Positions 25,028 through 33,792 of a DNA stretch of 64,000 nucleotides are shown here, piece by piece. Under the pieces are notes generated by a model. The model was not told the DNA's origin and ran no database searches. It worked only from the letters and a program-made list of their open reading frames with translations. The stretch is from positions 186,001 to 250,000 of the forward strand of contig NZ_JACVVD010000007.1 in assembly GCF_014534655.1 (NCBI RefSeq). Reading direction: 5' to 3'. Positions within the stretch are counted from its first letter, which is position 1. Each line of letters starts with the position of its first letter. Source of the stretch: Paenibacillus sedimenti (GTDB lineage: Bacteria > Bacillota > Bacilli > Paenibacillales > NBRC-103111). The translations under genes and the position numbers were made by a program.

Positions 25028-26383
25028 TTATTTCACCGATTTCCAGTAATCTTCAATTTCCTTCACAAGTGCAGTGCGGTCCCCCGCTTTGGCCAAATAT
25101 TTCTGCATAGAAGCGCCGTTTTTCGCCCAGTGGTCAGCCGGAAGCGTCGACACGGACTCCATCGTTTTGCCTCTTGCGACATAATCGATGATCGATTTGG
25201 CAAGCGGATCCTGCGGCTCCAGCTTGTTGCTCTTGAATGCAGGGATAATGCTTGCTTTATTCACGACGAAATCTTGGCCAATCTTCTCATAAACCATCCA
25301 CTCGAGGAATTTCTTCCCAGCCGCCTGCTGCTCAGGCGTACTGCGTTCTTTATCCAGAACCAAACGTTTGGATACGGAAGCGGTGATTTGCGTGTTGCCG
25401 AAATCATCCGGATTATTGCTGACCGGTACCGGCAAGAAGCCGTATTGCGCCTTGGCTGTGTCAGAGCCTTTGATATTCGGCCAAGCCCAGTTACCCATGA
25501 ACCAGATGCCTGCTTGTCCTTTACCCAACACTTCCGGTCCTCTTTCATAGACGCCGGTGAGCGGGGACGCTTTATCCAGATTGTACTTCGTCATCACATC
25601 GAATGTATTCATCAGACCGTTAAATACCGCATTGTTTCCAAGATCGCCCTTGCCCGCTTTCAATTGGTCAATGTAGGCTGCAACCTTCGCGGTATCGGAG
25701 GACTGAGCCGAGTAAGCCAGCGCCAAATAATGTGCGCCAAGCGACCAATCCATCGGTGAGATGACCAGTGGCGCTACGCCGGATGCTTCAATCTTTTTGA
25801 ACAGGCTTTCAAGATCGTTCGTCGTCTTAATCGTTCCGGGATCGAAGGTGCCGCCCACCGCTTTATCCAAAACCGGTTTGCTGTAAATGAATCCATAGCC
25901 TTCCACCGAAAATGGGAATGCCATGACTTTGCCGTCCGTTGCTTTTGTATCCAGACTCTTGTCTACCGCATCAGCGACCCATTTCTCGCCGGAGAGATCG
26001 AGAATTCGATCCTTGAACTTGCCTACGTCAGCCGGATCCAGCATAGTGATCGTAGCCGGGTTGCCGGAAGCGTAGAGTGCGGAAGCACGTTCGAACGGCG
26101 ATTGTCCAGCCGGAACAGGTAGCACTTCAAGCATAATGTTCGGGTTATCCTGCTTGAACGTTTTCGCTGCTTCTTCGAGCTGCGCCTGAATTTCGCCTTT
26201 AGAATTCAGCAAGGTGATTTTTACTTCTTTGCCCGACTGTGCCGCGGCTGTTGTGGAAGCGGTTGCTTTTGGCGCTTCTGTGGAAGCGCTCTCTTTTTGG
26301 TTCCCAGTGGATGAGCACGCCGTTACGACCATGCCAAGCGCTACGCCGGCTGCTAAAGTTTGAAAACTTTTACGTTTGTTCAA
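25028..26383 (-). CDS. Sugar ABC transporter substrate-binding lipoprotein
   Basis: CUT1 extracellular solute-binding protein of 451 residues. The signal sequence ends in lipobox VTAC with the lipidated Cys at about 23, followed by an Ala/Thr-rich linker. The type-I SBP fold then follows: KITLLNSKGEIQAQLEEAAKTFKQ in outline, DPADVGKF, and GQAGIWFMGNWAWPNI, a typical sugar-stacking aromatic segment. TTG start at 26383 with GGGGGA eight bases upstream. First structural gene of the fructan operon; its promoter and two operators are at 26425-26464. Captures the sugar outside the membrane and hands it to the two permeases. Confidence 0.92.
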   Translation of the reverse strand: MNKRKSFQTLAAGVALGMVVTACSSTGNQKESASTEAPKATASTTAAAQSGKEVKITLLNSKGEIQAQLEEAAKTFKQDNPNIMLEVLPVPAGQSPFERASALYASGNPATITMLDPADVGKFKDRILDLSGEKWVADAVDKSLDTKATDGKVMAFPFSVEGYGFIYSKPVLDKAVGGTFDPGTIKTTNDLESLFKKIEASGVAPLVISPMDWSLGAHYLALAYSAQSSDTAKVAAYIDQLKAGKGDLGNNAVFNGLMNTFDVMTKYNLDKASPLTGVYERGPEVLGKGQAGIWFMGNWAWPNIKGSDTAKAQYGFLPVPVSNNPDDFGNTQITASVSKRLVLDKERSTPEQQAAGKKFLEWMVYEKIGQDFVVNKASIIPAFKSNKLEPQDPLAKSIIDYVARGKTMESVSTLPADHWAKNGASMQKYLAKAGDRTALVKEIEDYWKSVK

Positions 26384-26424
26384 TTGGATTTCCCCCGTTT
26401 CGAAATAAATCGCTTACAAAACGT

Positions 26425-26464
26425 ATTATATATGTCAAAGGTTTGACATGTCAATCGTTTGACA
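26425..26464 (-). promoter_or_regulatory. Promoter with two abutting LacI-type operators
   Basis: On the minus strand a -35 TTGACA (26449-26454) and -10 TATAAT (26425-26430) are separated by 18 bases. Two 16-bp palindromes cover this promoter, TGTCAAAGGTTTGACA (26433-26448) and TGTCAATCGTTTGACA (26449-26464). They are directly adjacent, so bound dimers would lie about one and a half helical turns apart. The adjacent LacI-family gene is the obvious repressor. All boxes are read directly; the repressor assignment is inference. Confidence 0.85.
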
Positions 26465-26538
26465 TATACATTTTTAGAAATTGAAAAAGACTGCTCCTAA
26501 TGGGACAGCCCAGACTGTATTAAGGTAATTGCAAATCT

Positions 26539-27516
26539 TTAAGTGGTCCCTCTTTCAATAAGTGTCACAGGTAAAATATTGGCCATCCGGATCGTTTCCT
26601 CGGCTAGTTGACCGCGGATCAACTCGATGGCTTGCTTGCTCATCTCTTCGATAGGCTGCTGAATGGTCGTTATGGAGGGAACGACCCACGAAGCTGCGCT
26701 TACATCATCATAGCCGACAATGCGGATGTCATGAGGAACCCGCTTGCCCAGCTTGTAGCAATGTTGAACGACATACGCGGCGATAATATCGCTCGTCGCA
26801 AATACACCGTCAATATCAGGATGCTCGCGAAACAGCTCAGCAATGATCCGTTCATACTGCTGCTGATCAAATACGTTCATATCCGTCTGCACAATCAAAT
26901 GCTCGACTTCATGGCGGCTGACAACGTCTTGAAACGCTTGAGTCCTTTGATTTGCCAGCAAATCCAGCTCCAAGTTCCCGCAGATATGCGCTATTTTCTT
27001 ACAGTCCTTCTTCACAAGCAGCTCGGTAGCCAATTCCCCGCCACGGTAATTATCCGAGGACATGTAGGGGATCTCGCTATCAATCTGGCGGTCAAAGGTA
27101 ACGATAGGATGATGCAAGTTCCGGTAGTCTTCGACTTCCAGCGTATGGCTTCCCATAATGATGCCGTCCACCCGGTTGCGCCTCATCATCTCGATATATT
27201 CCTTCTCCTTGACCGGATCAAGGTGAGAATTGCAGAGCAGCATTTTGAAGCCGTGCTCATACGCATAATATTCCACGAAGGACGCCAACTCTCCAAAAAA
27301 CGGATGCGATACGTTCGGCACAATCAGGCCGATGATATTGGACTGCTTCTTCAGAAGCGAGCGGGCAATTTCATTGGGCTGATAGCCCAGCTCCTCCATG
27401 CATTGATAAACTTTGCTGCGTGTAGACTCGCTAATATATCCTCGATTGTTAAGCACGCGGGAAACCGTCGTAACGGAAACGCCCGCTCGCTCAGCCACAT
27501 CATGTATGGTTGCCAT
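26539..27516 (-). CDS. LacI family transcriptional repressor
   Basis: A 325-residue regulator, full length. The N-terminal helix-turn-helix and hinge at 1-58 read MATIHDVAERAGVSVTTVSR, then SKVYQCMEELGYQPNEIARSL. A periplasmic-binding-protein-like effector domain at 60-325 begins NIIGLIVPNVSHPFF. The hinge NEIARSL is typical of operator-kinking LacI members. It lies upstream of, and in the same direction as, the sugar transport/GH32 genes, with the two operator palindromes in the 155-base gap between them. I infer fructan- or sucrose-responsive repression of that operon. Confidence 0.93.
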   Translation of the reverse strand: MATIHDVAERAGVSVTTVSRVLNNRGYISESTRSKVYQCMEELGYQPNEIARSLLKKQSNIIGLIVPNVSHPFFGELASFVEYYAYEHGFKMLLCNSHLDPVKEKEYIEMMRRNRVDGIIMGSHTLEVEDYRNLHHPIVTFDRQIDSEIPYMSSDNYRGGELATELLVKKDCKKIAHICGNLELDLLANQRTQAFQDVVSRHEVEHLIVQTDMNVFDQQQYERIIAELFREHPDIDGVFATSDIIAAYVVQHCYKLGKRVPHDIRIVGYDDVSAASWVVPSITTIQQPIEEMSKQAIELIRGQLAEETIRMANILPVTLIERGTT

Positions 27517-27594
27517 ATGTTCACCTTTTGGGCAGGAATAGTTTCCTTCAAAATATAGCCCATTTGCCTCATCCGAACAAGCCTTTTACGATTA

Positions 27595-28956
27595 TCACTT
27601 GCGATCTATAGAATCAACAAGCAATTGGATACTCTTGAACTCCTTCACATTGGCGGAGGCTATGCTTTCAAATGTATGGATTGTATCCTTACCCGCAAAA
27701 TTAGCGTCTGTCCGGATATGAACCGGTACGGTTCCCAGAACCACGCCCTTGTTGTTGGAGAATATGAGCTGGCCCTTCACTTCCGCCGCTCCCGCCCGGT
27801 CCAGCTGGAATTGTCCTTGAATGACGCTGAACGCGCCATCCCGACGCACATGAATAGCACCCAAGCGCAGCTCGGGGCGGGCATCGTCAATGATCGACAT
27901 CTCTGCCGTCGGCTGCACATCGTTCACGATTTTTCCGAACAGCATGCCGACTTGTACGGTGGCATATGCAAACTGCCTCACATCGCCATCAACCGTAAAC
28001 TTCACGGCTTTCCGCTCCATACCATCCGCCAGCTCGGTCACAACGCCAATTGATTCCCCAAGCCGCTCCCCCTGCGCATTGTAAAAATAAACCTGAAATC
28101 CCACAGGAGCGGCTTCCTTCCGATCATGCCATTTGGGACCTAACTGCACCTCTGCCTCCACATGGGTGAGACTGTTGTTCGTTGCATCTAAGTATCGGTT
28201 CGTGAACGCGATTTCAACATCATCGTTGCGATCCGCGGCCTGAAGCTCATGCAGCCTGAACCAGACTGGCCCGATCCAGGAATCGATGCGGTGCCAATCC
28301 ATCCATACTTCCTTAACCTTGACTGTCTGCGGCGTAATGCTTGCACCGGTTCCAAAGGAAATCGGATTCCGCATAAGCTCCGTCACATGAGTTATCTCAA
28401 CCTCTTCATCGACTTCTTGGACGCCTACCAGCGATGGATACACGGGCGATATCCACTTGTCACCCGCTTTCGTTTCGATTAGATAGCGGTTGCCCCATTT
28501 AGCCTTAGTTGTAACGATCTGTGGTGCCAGCTCGCCGCCCATAGGCTTCGTTAACCCCGGATCCTCGTAGAGAGGCTGCTGATTGCCAAGATCAATGTTT
28601 GTAACCAGCGGCACCTGCTGATCGAACTCGGCATTTCCCGGTGAAATCCACATCGGGCCCAGCCAGGTCGCGATTTGGTAGTAATATCTCCGATAGCCTT
28701 CACCATGGCCGGCGCGTACACTTCTCGTCCCCATGATCGTGACCGTTTGCGGGGATAACTCGCCAATCTCCTTGAGATGATCATCGTAAAAGCCGGTGGT
28801 CTCAAATAAAGTTATGGTCTTGGCAGAAGGGGAAGGATGAGTCGAAATCCCGGAATCATATGCCGCCATAGCTTTCTCCGATAACTGCCAACAACCAAGC
28901 ACACTTAACGCCAGAGCTGAGAGCGCAGCCCTTTTTATTGCAAGTCTTAGATCCAT
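27595..28956 (-). CDS. Exported protein with three SH3-like repeats
   Basis: A 453-residue exported protein. The signal sequence can be read as a lipobox (SVLGC) or a signal peptidase I site (KAMAA). Three related units of about 60-65 residues follow at about 45-107, 120-172 and 185-240, each ending in a W-I-x-P motif (ATWLGPMWISP; GDKWISP; DSWIGPVWF) and carrying xLxPQxV in the middle. This resembles SH3b/GW-type wall-binding repeats. Residues 250-453 form a beta-rich domain of unknown kind. The start ATG overlaps the flotillin stop as TAATG with AAGGAG upstream, so the two are translationally coupled. It occupies the place yuaI holds in Bacillus subtilis. Confidence 0.7.
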   Translation of the reverse strand: MDLRLAIKRAALSALALSVLGCWQLSEKAMAAYDSGISTHPSPSAKTITLFETTGFYDDHLKEIGELSPQTVTIMGTRSVRAGHGEGYRRYYYQIATWLGPMWISPGNAEFDQQVPLVTNIDLGNQQPLYEDPGLTKPMGGELAPQIVTTKAKWGNRYLIETKAGDKWISPVYPSLVGVQEVDEEVEITHVTELMRNPISFGTGASITPQTVKVKEVWMDWHRIDSWIGPVWFRLHELQAADRNDDVEIAFTNRYLDATNNSLTHVEAEVQLGPKWHDRKEAAPVGFQVYFYNAQGERLGESIGVVTELADGMERKAVKFTVDGDVRQFAYATVQVGMLFGKIVNDVQPTAEMSIIDDARPELRLGAIHVRRDGAFSVIQGQFQLDRAGAAEVKGQLIFSNNKGVVLGTVPVHIRTDANFAGKDTIHTFESIASANVKEFKSIQLLVDSIDRK

Positions 28957-30413
28957 TACTCCACTCCTTCTTGCTTATCACCCGCAGGAACAAGAGCATT
29001 CTCTTTCCCTAGAAAAGCCCGGGCAAGGTCTGTAACCGTTTTGCCTGTTAACGTCTGTGTAATCTCCGGCACCTGCGCAATCATCTTCGTAATATCGCCG
29101 GTGATACGATTGACCCCGGACGTCGTCCCGTCTTGCGAAATCACCGTAATTTTGTCCACATTGCTCAGCGGTGCGGCAATTTTCTCCGCCAATTCCGGCA
29201 GCATGCGCAGAATCTCAACCGTAACCGCCGCTTGCGTATACTGCTTGTAAGCCTCCGCCTTCTTCTCCAGCGCCTCGGCTTCCGCAATACCGGCAAGACG
29301 AACGACTTCCGCATTCGCCTTCCCTTTGGCGAGCTCCGCTTCAGCCGTCGCTTCGCCGCGTTTGCGCGTCGATTCGGCTTCGGCCTCGGCTTCGAGAATT
29401 TGCCGTTGCTTGCTCACCTCCGCGCGCATGATCGCCGCCAGCTTCTCCGCCTCAGCCGGCTTAATAACCGTGGCCTCAAGCTCCTTCTGCTTGAGCTCGA
29501 CTTCGATCTGGCGAACGTTCTTGTTCGCCTCGGCTTCCATCTGCTTGATCCTCACCTGTTCGGTCACGAGAGATTGCTGAATCTGGTTCTGCTTCAGCTC
29601 GTATGCCAGATCGGCCTCCGCCTGCCGGCTCGTCGTTTCTTGTTTGAATTCCGCTTCCTTGATGTTCAGCTCCTTCCGGTATTGCGCTTCCTTCGCGGAT
29701 GCCGCGCTCTCTGCCTCGATGCGAAGCTGGTGGGCTTCCGCCCGGCGGATGGCCGCCTCTTTTTCCGTCTCCGCCTGCCTGATTTGAATATCCCGCTCGA
29801 CCTCGGCCTTGGCAATGCTGGCGCTTTTGCGTATACGCTCTACTTCCGGAACGCCCAGATTTTCGATGTAACCCTGATCATCAGCTACCCGCTTCAGCAC
29901 AAAGGAGATGAGGCTGAGCCCCATTTTATCCAAATCTTCCGAGCACGTTTCTCTCATCTTGCTGTTCAGCTCATCGGGATTTTTGAGAATGGATTCTACC
30001 GTCAATTGACCCACCAACCCGCGAAGATGTCCTTCTACGGAATGTAAAATGATCGTCTCCCGCTCCGCTGGCGTGTGATCCAGAAATTGTTCGGACGCTG
30101 TCGCGATCGCGATCGGATCGCTCTGGATTTTGATCTGGGCAACCGCCTCAATCTTCAGCCGGATACCCTGCAGGGAAAACATAGGCTGATCCGGCTTCAC
30201 ATCGAAGCTCATCAGCATCATGGAAATCGTCTTGTAGCTCTGGAATCCGGGAATGACGAAGGTTCCTCCGCCCTGGACGACGCGTTTGCCCCCAAGACCG
30301 AACACAATCATCGCCTCATTGGGCGGCACCTTCTTATACGCTTTGACAATTGATGCTAGTAAGATCAAAACGACAACGACAATGGCAGCAACCGTATACA
30401 AAATCGTTAACAT
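28956..30413 (-). CDS. floT: Flotillin-like SPFH membrane-scaffold protein
   Basis: A 485-residue flotillin. N-terminal membrane hairpin (residues 3-24), SPFH domain at about 30-190 (PPNEAMIVFGLGGKRVVQGGG in outline), then a long Ala/Glu/Lys/Gln coiled coil from 190 to 390 with many AEAE-type repeats. The C-terminal domain is conserved among flotillins (AVTVEILRMLPELAEKIAAPLSN, then VDKITVISQDG). Flotillins organise functional membrane microdomains and membrane fluidity. It follows the NfeD-like gene by 25 bases as in the yuaF-floT-yuaI operon of B. subtilis and is coupled to the downstream gene. AGGAGG precedes the ATG at longer than usual spacing. Confidence 0.93.
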   Translation of the reverse strand: MLTILYTVAAIVVVVLILLASIVKAYKKVPPNEAMIVFGLGGKRVVQGGGTFVIPGFQSYKTISMMLMSFDVKPDQPMFSLQGIRLKIEAVAQIKIQSDPIAIATASEQFLDHTPAERETIILHSVEGHLRGLVGQLTVESILKNPDELNSKMRETCSEDLDKMGLSLISFVLKRVADDQGYIENLGVPEVERIRKSASIAKAEVERDIQIRQAETEKEAAIRRAEAHQLRIEAESAASAKEAQYRKELNIKEAEFKQETTSRQAEADLAYELKQNQIQQSLVTEQVRIKQMEAEANKNVRQIEVELKQKELEATVIKPAEAEKLAAIMRAEVSKQRQILEAEAEAESTRKRGEATAEAELAKGKANAEVVRLAGIAEAEALEKKAEAYKQYTQAAVTVEILRMLPELAEKIAAPLSNVDKITVISQDGTTSGVNRITGDITKMIAQVPEITQTLTGKTVTDLARAFLGKENALVPAGDKQEGVE

Positions 30414-30438
30414 AATTAATAATCAACCTCCTAATCGT

Positions 30439-30978
30439 TCAAAGTCTCTCCTTGTCGGTGAACTCCATTACCGTTGCGATACCTTTGCTCATGTTTAAAA
30501 TAATGACCTTAGCGCCTTTGGCAATCGATTCACCGTTCTCGGACTTCACGCTGATGGAGCGAGTCGTGCCTTGCAGCACAAATTTCATTTCGCCAATTCC
30601 TGTTTCATGGATTGGAACTGATAAGTGCCCCAGCTGCCCATGGAGGTCGAAATCGCTGTCTTTCATACTGTGGTCATGCTTGTAGATGACTTTGGCATAG
30701 AAGAGGAAGAAGAACCAACCAATTACAAGACCAGCGGCAAGGGCAATGAGTAATATCAGCACCACGCTCGTCATGCCGACACTGCCTAGCATATAGCCGA
30801 CTCCGCCGAATACAGTCAAGCTGGCTAACACAGAGGATAAGTTGAAAAAACCGGGCCCGATATGACCATGCCCACCTCCGCTATCGACGTGGAACTCCGA
30901 GATGTCGCCGCCGAAAAACGTAATGAGCAGCGTCAGCGCAAGGCCCGCCCAGAAACAAATGGCAAACAAAGTCATCAT
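30439..30978 (-). CDS. yuaF: NfeD family membrane protein (YuaF-like)
   Basis: A 179-residue protein: transmembrane segments at about 2-20, 50-65 and 72-95, then a C-terminal OB-fold domain at about 110-175 (GQLGHLSVPIHETGIGEMKF; AKGAKVIILNMSKGIATVMEF). NfeD proteins accompany SPFH proteins and localise with them. The short form without the ClpP-like protease domain is the one paired with flotillins. ATG at 30978 follows a near-consensus GGAGGTGAT site. First gene of the three-gene flotillin operon. In B. subtilis the equivalent operon is SigW-dependent; I could not place such a promoter here. Confidence 0.9.
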   Translation of the reverse strand: MMTLFAICFWAGLALTLLITFFGGDISEFHVDSGGGHGHIGPGFFNLSSVLASLTVFGGVGYMLGSVGMTSVVLILLIALAAGLVIGWFFFLFYAKVIYKHDHSMKDSDFDLHGQLGHLSVPIHETGIGEMKFVLQGTTRSISVKSENGESIAKGAKVIILNMSKGIATVMEFTDKERL

Positions 30979-31361
30979 GTTGCATCACCTCCCCTGCATG
31001 AAAATGGACGAAGAAGCAATTTCCATTTATATGCTAAAATGCTCTATTTTTCTATACGATGCTGATCTTATTCACGTTTCAAGTTATGGTGAAAACTTTA
31101 CCTGTAGGACTCCAGTAAGTGCCTTCCACAATTTAACAAACCCTACTCCTTATTGACGCTTCCCAGACAGAAAGGTTGCAGTTTGGCTCACGCGATGAAG
31201 ATGAAAGAAAATCCCGTTAGGCTGTTGTAGTGTCCGACGCATTTGTTGTGGTACAATTCGTATCAGGTGAAAATATCAGACACCCAGAGAATCGTTCTCT
31301 AACTTCGTGCGTATAATCTTTCAGTGCGTTTTCTATTAAAATTTAAGGAGTAGATTCGAAC
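30979..31361. promoter_or_regulatory. Divergent spacer with palindrome and -10 box
   Basis: 383-base non-coding spacer between the divergent flotillin operon and the stalk-domain lipoprotein gene. Near its right end is a perfect 6-bp inverted repeat AGAGAA-TCG-TTCTCT (31286-31300), then TATAAT (31312-31317), about 45 bases before the lipoprotein ATG. The palindrome overlaps the expected -35 region, so it could be an operator. The rest shows nothing I can name. Confidence 0.4.
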
Positions 31362-32888
31362 ATGCAGAAAAGAAGATTGACTTGGTGGATTTCCACCGCA
31401 TTAATTGTCCTCCTATTTGCGTTAACGGGCTGCCAAGCCGTTCAAGGCTTGGACATTGCACAAGCTTTTCAAAACCATGCCAACATTACTTCATCGGTTT
31501 CCAAAGGTACGCTTCAACTGGAACTCATACCTGACCATGCAGACGCTTTAACACCTGAAAATAAAACTTTTATGGATTCTTTGCAGAATACGAAGATCGA
31601 AATTACCAATGCGAACATGCAGGACGCCCAGCATCTATCCGCTGACGGCTCACTTACATACAGCAAAGGCTCGATCCCCTTCAAATTGAACATTGACGGC
31701 ACCAAGGTCATCATTAAGATCGACGGTGCTCCGAAGCCTATCGTATTCGATCCGCTGACAGCGACAGAGGGCCGGCTTGCAGGGGCTCTCTCCTTACTGC
31801 CTCAAGGGATAAAGAACGAATTGGGCCATGCGATCAACTCCATAGAACCTGCATTGGTGAAATTTATTTTGAATAATGCCCCTAACCCTAAAAATATCAC
31901 GGTAACGTCAGCGTCCGAGCCGGTAAACGGTGAAACGCTTGCTTTGCAAAAAGCCCATGTAGAACTGAACGGCACCGAATTGACCGACCTGCTCAAAACT
32001 GTGCTGGGAAACATCCTCGCCGATGAGGAAGGGCTGAAAGAACTGATCAGTCAGCTGTATGACGCACTCCTTCCTATCATTAATGAACAGTCCACAGGGG
32101 AGTCCTCCACTTTAACTTCTTTATTAAAAAATAAATCGTTAGCTGTCGGATTCGTCTATTCGTCGGTCCGTCAAGCACTGGAGGAAGCTGCTGCCGGTTT
32201 GGATAAGGCAGCACCGTTAAGCAATAAAGCTACGCTAAAGGCTGATTTCTTCATCGATGCAGATAAACAACTTCGCAAACAAAATTTAGAGCTTTATATG
32301 CCGGTCGCTAAATCGGATAACGGCGTATCTGCTTTTAAACTAACTCTTACTTCTGAGACATGGAACATCAATAAACCTGTCAAAGCGGACATGATTGATG
32401 TCTCCGGCGGTACACTGAACTTTGGAGCGGGGCCTTCCTCCCTCTACAGCTTGCTCAGTCAACTGGATAAACAATCGAAGCTCTACAAATTCTTGAAAGA
32501 AGATTTGCGGGTAACCAAGAAAAAAATCCAGCTTCAGCTTGGTGAAGCAGCCGGTAATGACGATCCAGATTCTTTAAATCCCTTCATCAACGCCGATGGA
32601 GTAACCATGGTTCCTGTCCGCTTCGTCTCCGAGCAGCTTGGCGCAGAGGTCAAATGGAATGGGGAACTGAAGCAGGTTACAATTAAAGATGCGTTAACCG
32701 GAACGGTAATCATTCTGACGCTCGATGACAAAACGGCCAGCGTGAACGGATCGGCTTCTCAATTGGAAAGCGCGGCTGCCCTTCACAACAGCTCGACTTT
32801 TGTGCCGGTTCGATTCATCGCCGAGAAGCTGGGCAGTAAGGTTGCGTTCGACAACGCTACGCGTGTCGTAACGATTAAGAGGGACTAG
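31362..32888 (+). CDS. Lipoprotein with C-terminal copper-amine-oxidase-N (stalk) domain
   Basis: A 508-residue lipoprotein with lipobox LTGC (Cys at about 24). The large middle region (30-385) is a beta-rich domain of unknown function. The C-terminal 125 residues are a Cu_amine_oxidN1 'stalk' domain with its duplicated signature: VTMVPVRFVSEQLGAEVKWN and STFVPVRFIAEKLGSKVAFD, followed by VTIK strands. In Paenibacillus this domain is a common surface-attached module and carries no oxidase activity. The gene stands alone, with an RBS (AAGGAG) in front and a terminator behind. Confidence 0.85.
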   Translation: MQKRRLTWWISTALIVLLFALTGCQAVQGLDIAQAFQNHANITSSVSKGTLQLELIPDHADALTPENKTFMDSLQNTKIEITNANMQDAQHLSADGSLTYSKGSIPFKLNIDGTKVIIKIDGAPKPIVFDPLTATEGRLAGALSLLPQGIKNELGHAINSIEPALVKFILNNAPNPKNITVTSASEPVNGETLALQKAHVELNGTELTDLLKTVLGNILADEEGLKELISQLYDALLPIINEQSTGESSTLTSLLKNKSLAVGFVYSSVRQALEEAAAGLDKAAPLSNKATLKADFFIDADKQLRKQNLELYMPVAKSDNGVSAFKLTLTSETWNINKPVKADMIDVSGGTLNFGAGPSSLYSLLSQLDKQSKLYKFLKEDLRVTKKKIQLQLGEAAGNDDPDSLNPFINADGVTMVPVRFVSEQLGAEVKWNGELKQVTIKDALTGTVIILTLDDKTASVNGSASQLESAAALHNSSTFVPVRFIAEKLGSKVAFDNATRVVTIKRD

Positions 32889-32957
32889 GAGAACTTCGAA
32901 CCGCCATTGCCACGATGGTCACAACCGTCCTATTAACTGCATAAGTATGCATGAGAA

Positions 32958-33004
32958 AAGCTCGCCCTTAAGGTCATTCAGACCTTGCAGGAGCGAGCTT
33001 TTTT
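32958..33004 (+). terminator. Rho-independent terminator
   Basis: AAGCTCGC (32958-32965) pairs with GCGAGCTT (32993-33000), inner AAGGTC/GACCTT pair at 32970-32986, then six T to 33004. Ends the stalk-domain lipoprotein transcript. Confidence 0.9.
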
Positions 33005-33051
33005 ACGTATGAGCCATAAAGCGTTCGAAAGATTGCCGGCATTCCACGAAC

Positions 33052-33522
33052 TTAGCTAAGTCTTTTATGCAGATACTGGTCATTCAAGAAACGCACCATG
33101 TCCCCGCGGCTAATAATACCGGCTAAATAACCGTCATTTTTCTCCACAATGACCTTTTTCAAATGCCTTCTGCCGAGAATCGTAGCGACCTCATCAGCGG
33201 GCAAATCTACATGAACGGTAACTACCCTCCTCGTCGCGATATCCATAACGTTCGCGGCAATGACGTCCCGATACTTATCTTCCATCGTTTGTGTGTCGTG
33301 CCATATGGAGGAAAAAAAGGGCGAGGCGATCACGACTTTCGTCTGACACCCGACAGCTCGCATAATATCGCCATCACTGATGTACCCTTTAATTTGGTTA
33401 CAGTGATTGACCACAGGCATACCGCCGATTCGGTGAGTCACGAACTTTTCCAGAACGGTTCGAATTGTATCCCCTTCCAAAACTTTGACTACTTGGGAAA
33501 CCATGATGTCCGACGCTTTCAT
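33052..33522 (-). CDS. CBS-pair domain protein
   Basis: A 156-residue protein made of two CBS motifs, 1-60 (MKASDIMVSQVVKVLEGDTI; HRIGGMPVVNHCNQIKGYISDGDIMRAV) and 90-150 (NVMDIATRRVVTVHVDLPADEV; KKVIVEKNDGYLAGIISRGDMVRFL). Between them is an insert of about 25 residues (FFSSIWHDTQTMEDKYRDV) typical of stand-alone CBS sensors. CBS pairs bind adenine nucleotides and regulate partners. ATG 33522 follows GGGGGA at good spacing; the earlier in-frame ATG at 33537 lacks a site. No partner gene nearby. Confidence 0.88.
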   Translation of the reverse strand: MKASDIMVSQVVKVLEGDTIRTVLEKFVTHRIGGMPVVNHCNQIKGYISDGDIMRAVGCQTKVVIASPFFSSIWHDTQTMEDKYRDVIAANVMDIATRRVVTVHVDLPADEVATILGRRHLKKVIVEKNDGYLAGIISRGDMVRFLNDQYLHKRLS

Positions 33523-33562
33523 CGCACCATCCCCCATTTCAAAAGGATGCCTTGTAGAGGTA

Positions 33563-33729
33563 GTTTAAAAAGTCCACTTTGATAACGAAGTTGCTCATGA
33601 GGATTATTCGACATCGAATCTTGAACGAACCCGGGAAGTCCGGTACTCACGTAGCAAATCTCTACGCTCCGTTCCTCCTTCTCCGGGTAACGTCCAACCT
33701 TCTCGGTTCTGAAAGCGGACTTTTTAAAC
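33563..33729. mobile_element. MITE-like repeat, copy 1 (167 bp)
   Basis: Bounded by inverted termini GTTTAAAAAGTCCACTTT (33563-33580) and AAAGCGGACTTTTTAAAC (33712-33729), which match at 17 of 18 positions. An inverted, diverged copy is at about 41081-41248; shared inner stretches include GAACCGAGAAGGTTGGACG, GGAGAAGGAGGAACGGAGCG and GAGTACCGGACTTCCCG (in the orientation of copy 2). No coding capacity and no clear target-site duplication. Confidence 0.75.
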
Positions 33730-33792
33730 ACTCACTTATAATGAAATTGTAAGACAATTCTTAATATTACGTCAATAGACTTTTCAGCTGGC

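Noticed and set aside
26608-27558. 316-codon frame antisense to the LacI gene
   Set aside because: LacI is certain from its motifs, and the antisense product has no recognisable domain or SD.
29133-30047. Long open frame on the plus strand opposite the flotillin gene
   Set aside because: Leu/Arg-rich mirror of the flotillin coiled coil; no start signal and no sensible protein features.
33519-33731. 70-codon frame inside repeat copy 1
   Set aside because: Lies wholly in the MITE-like element and is not preserved in copy 2; repeat-derived.
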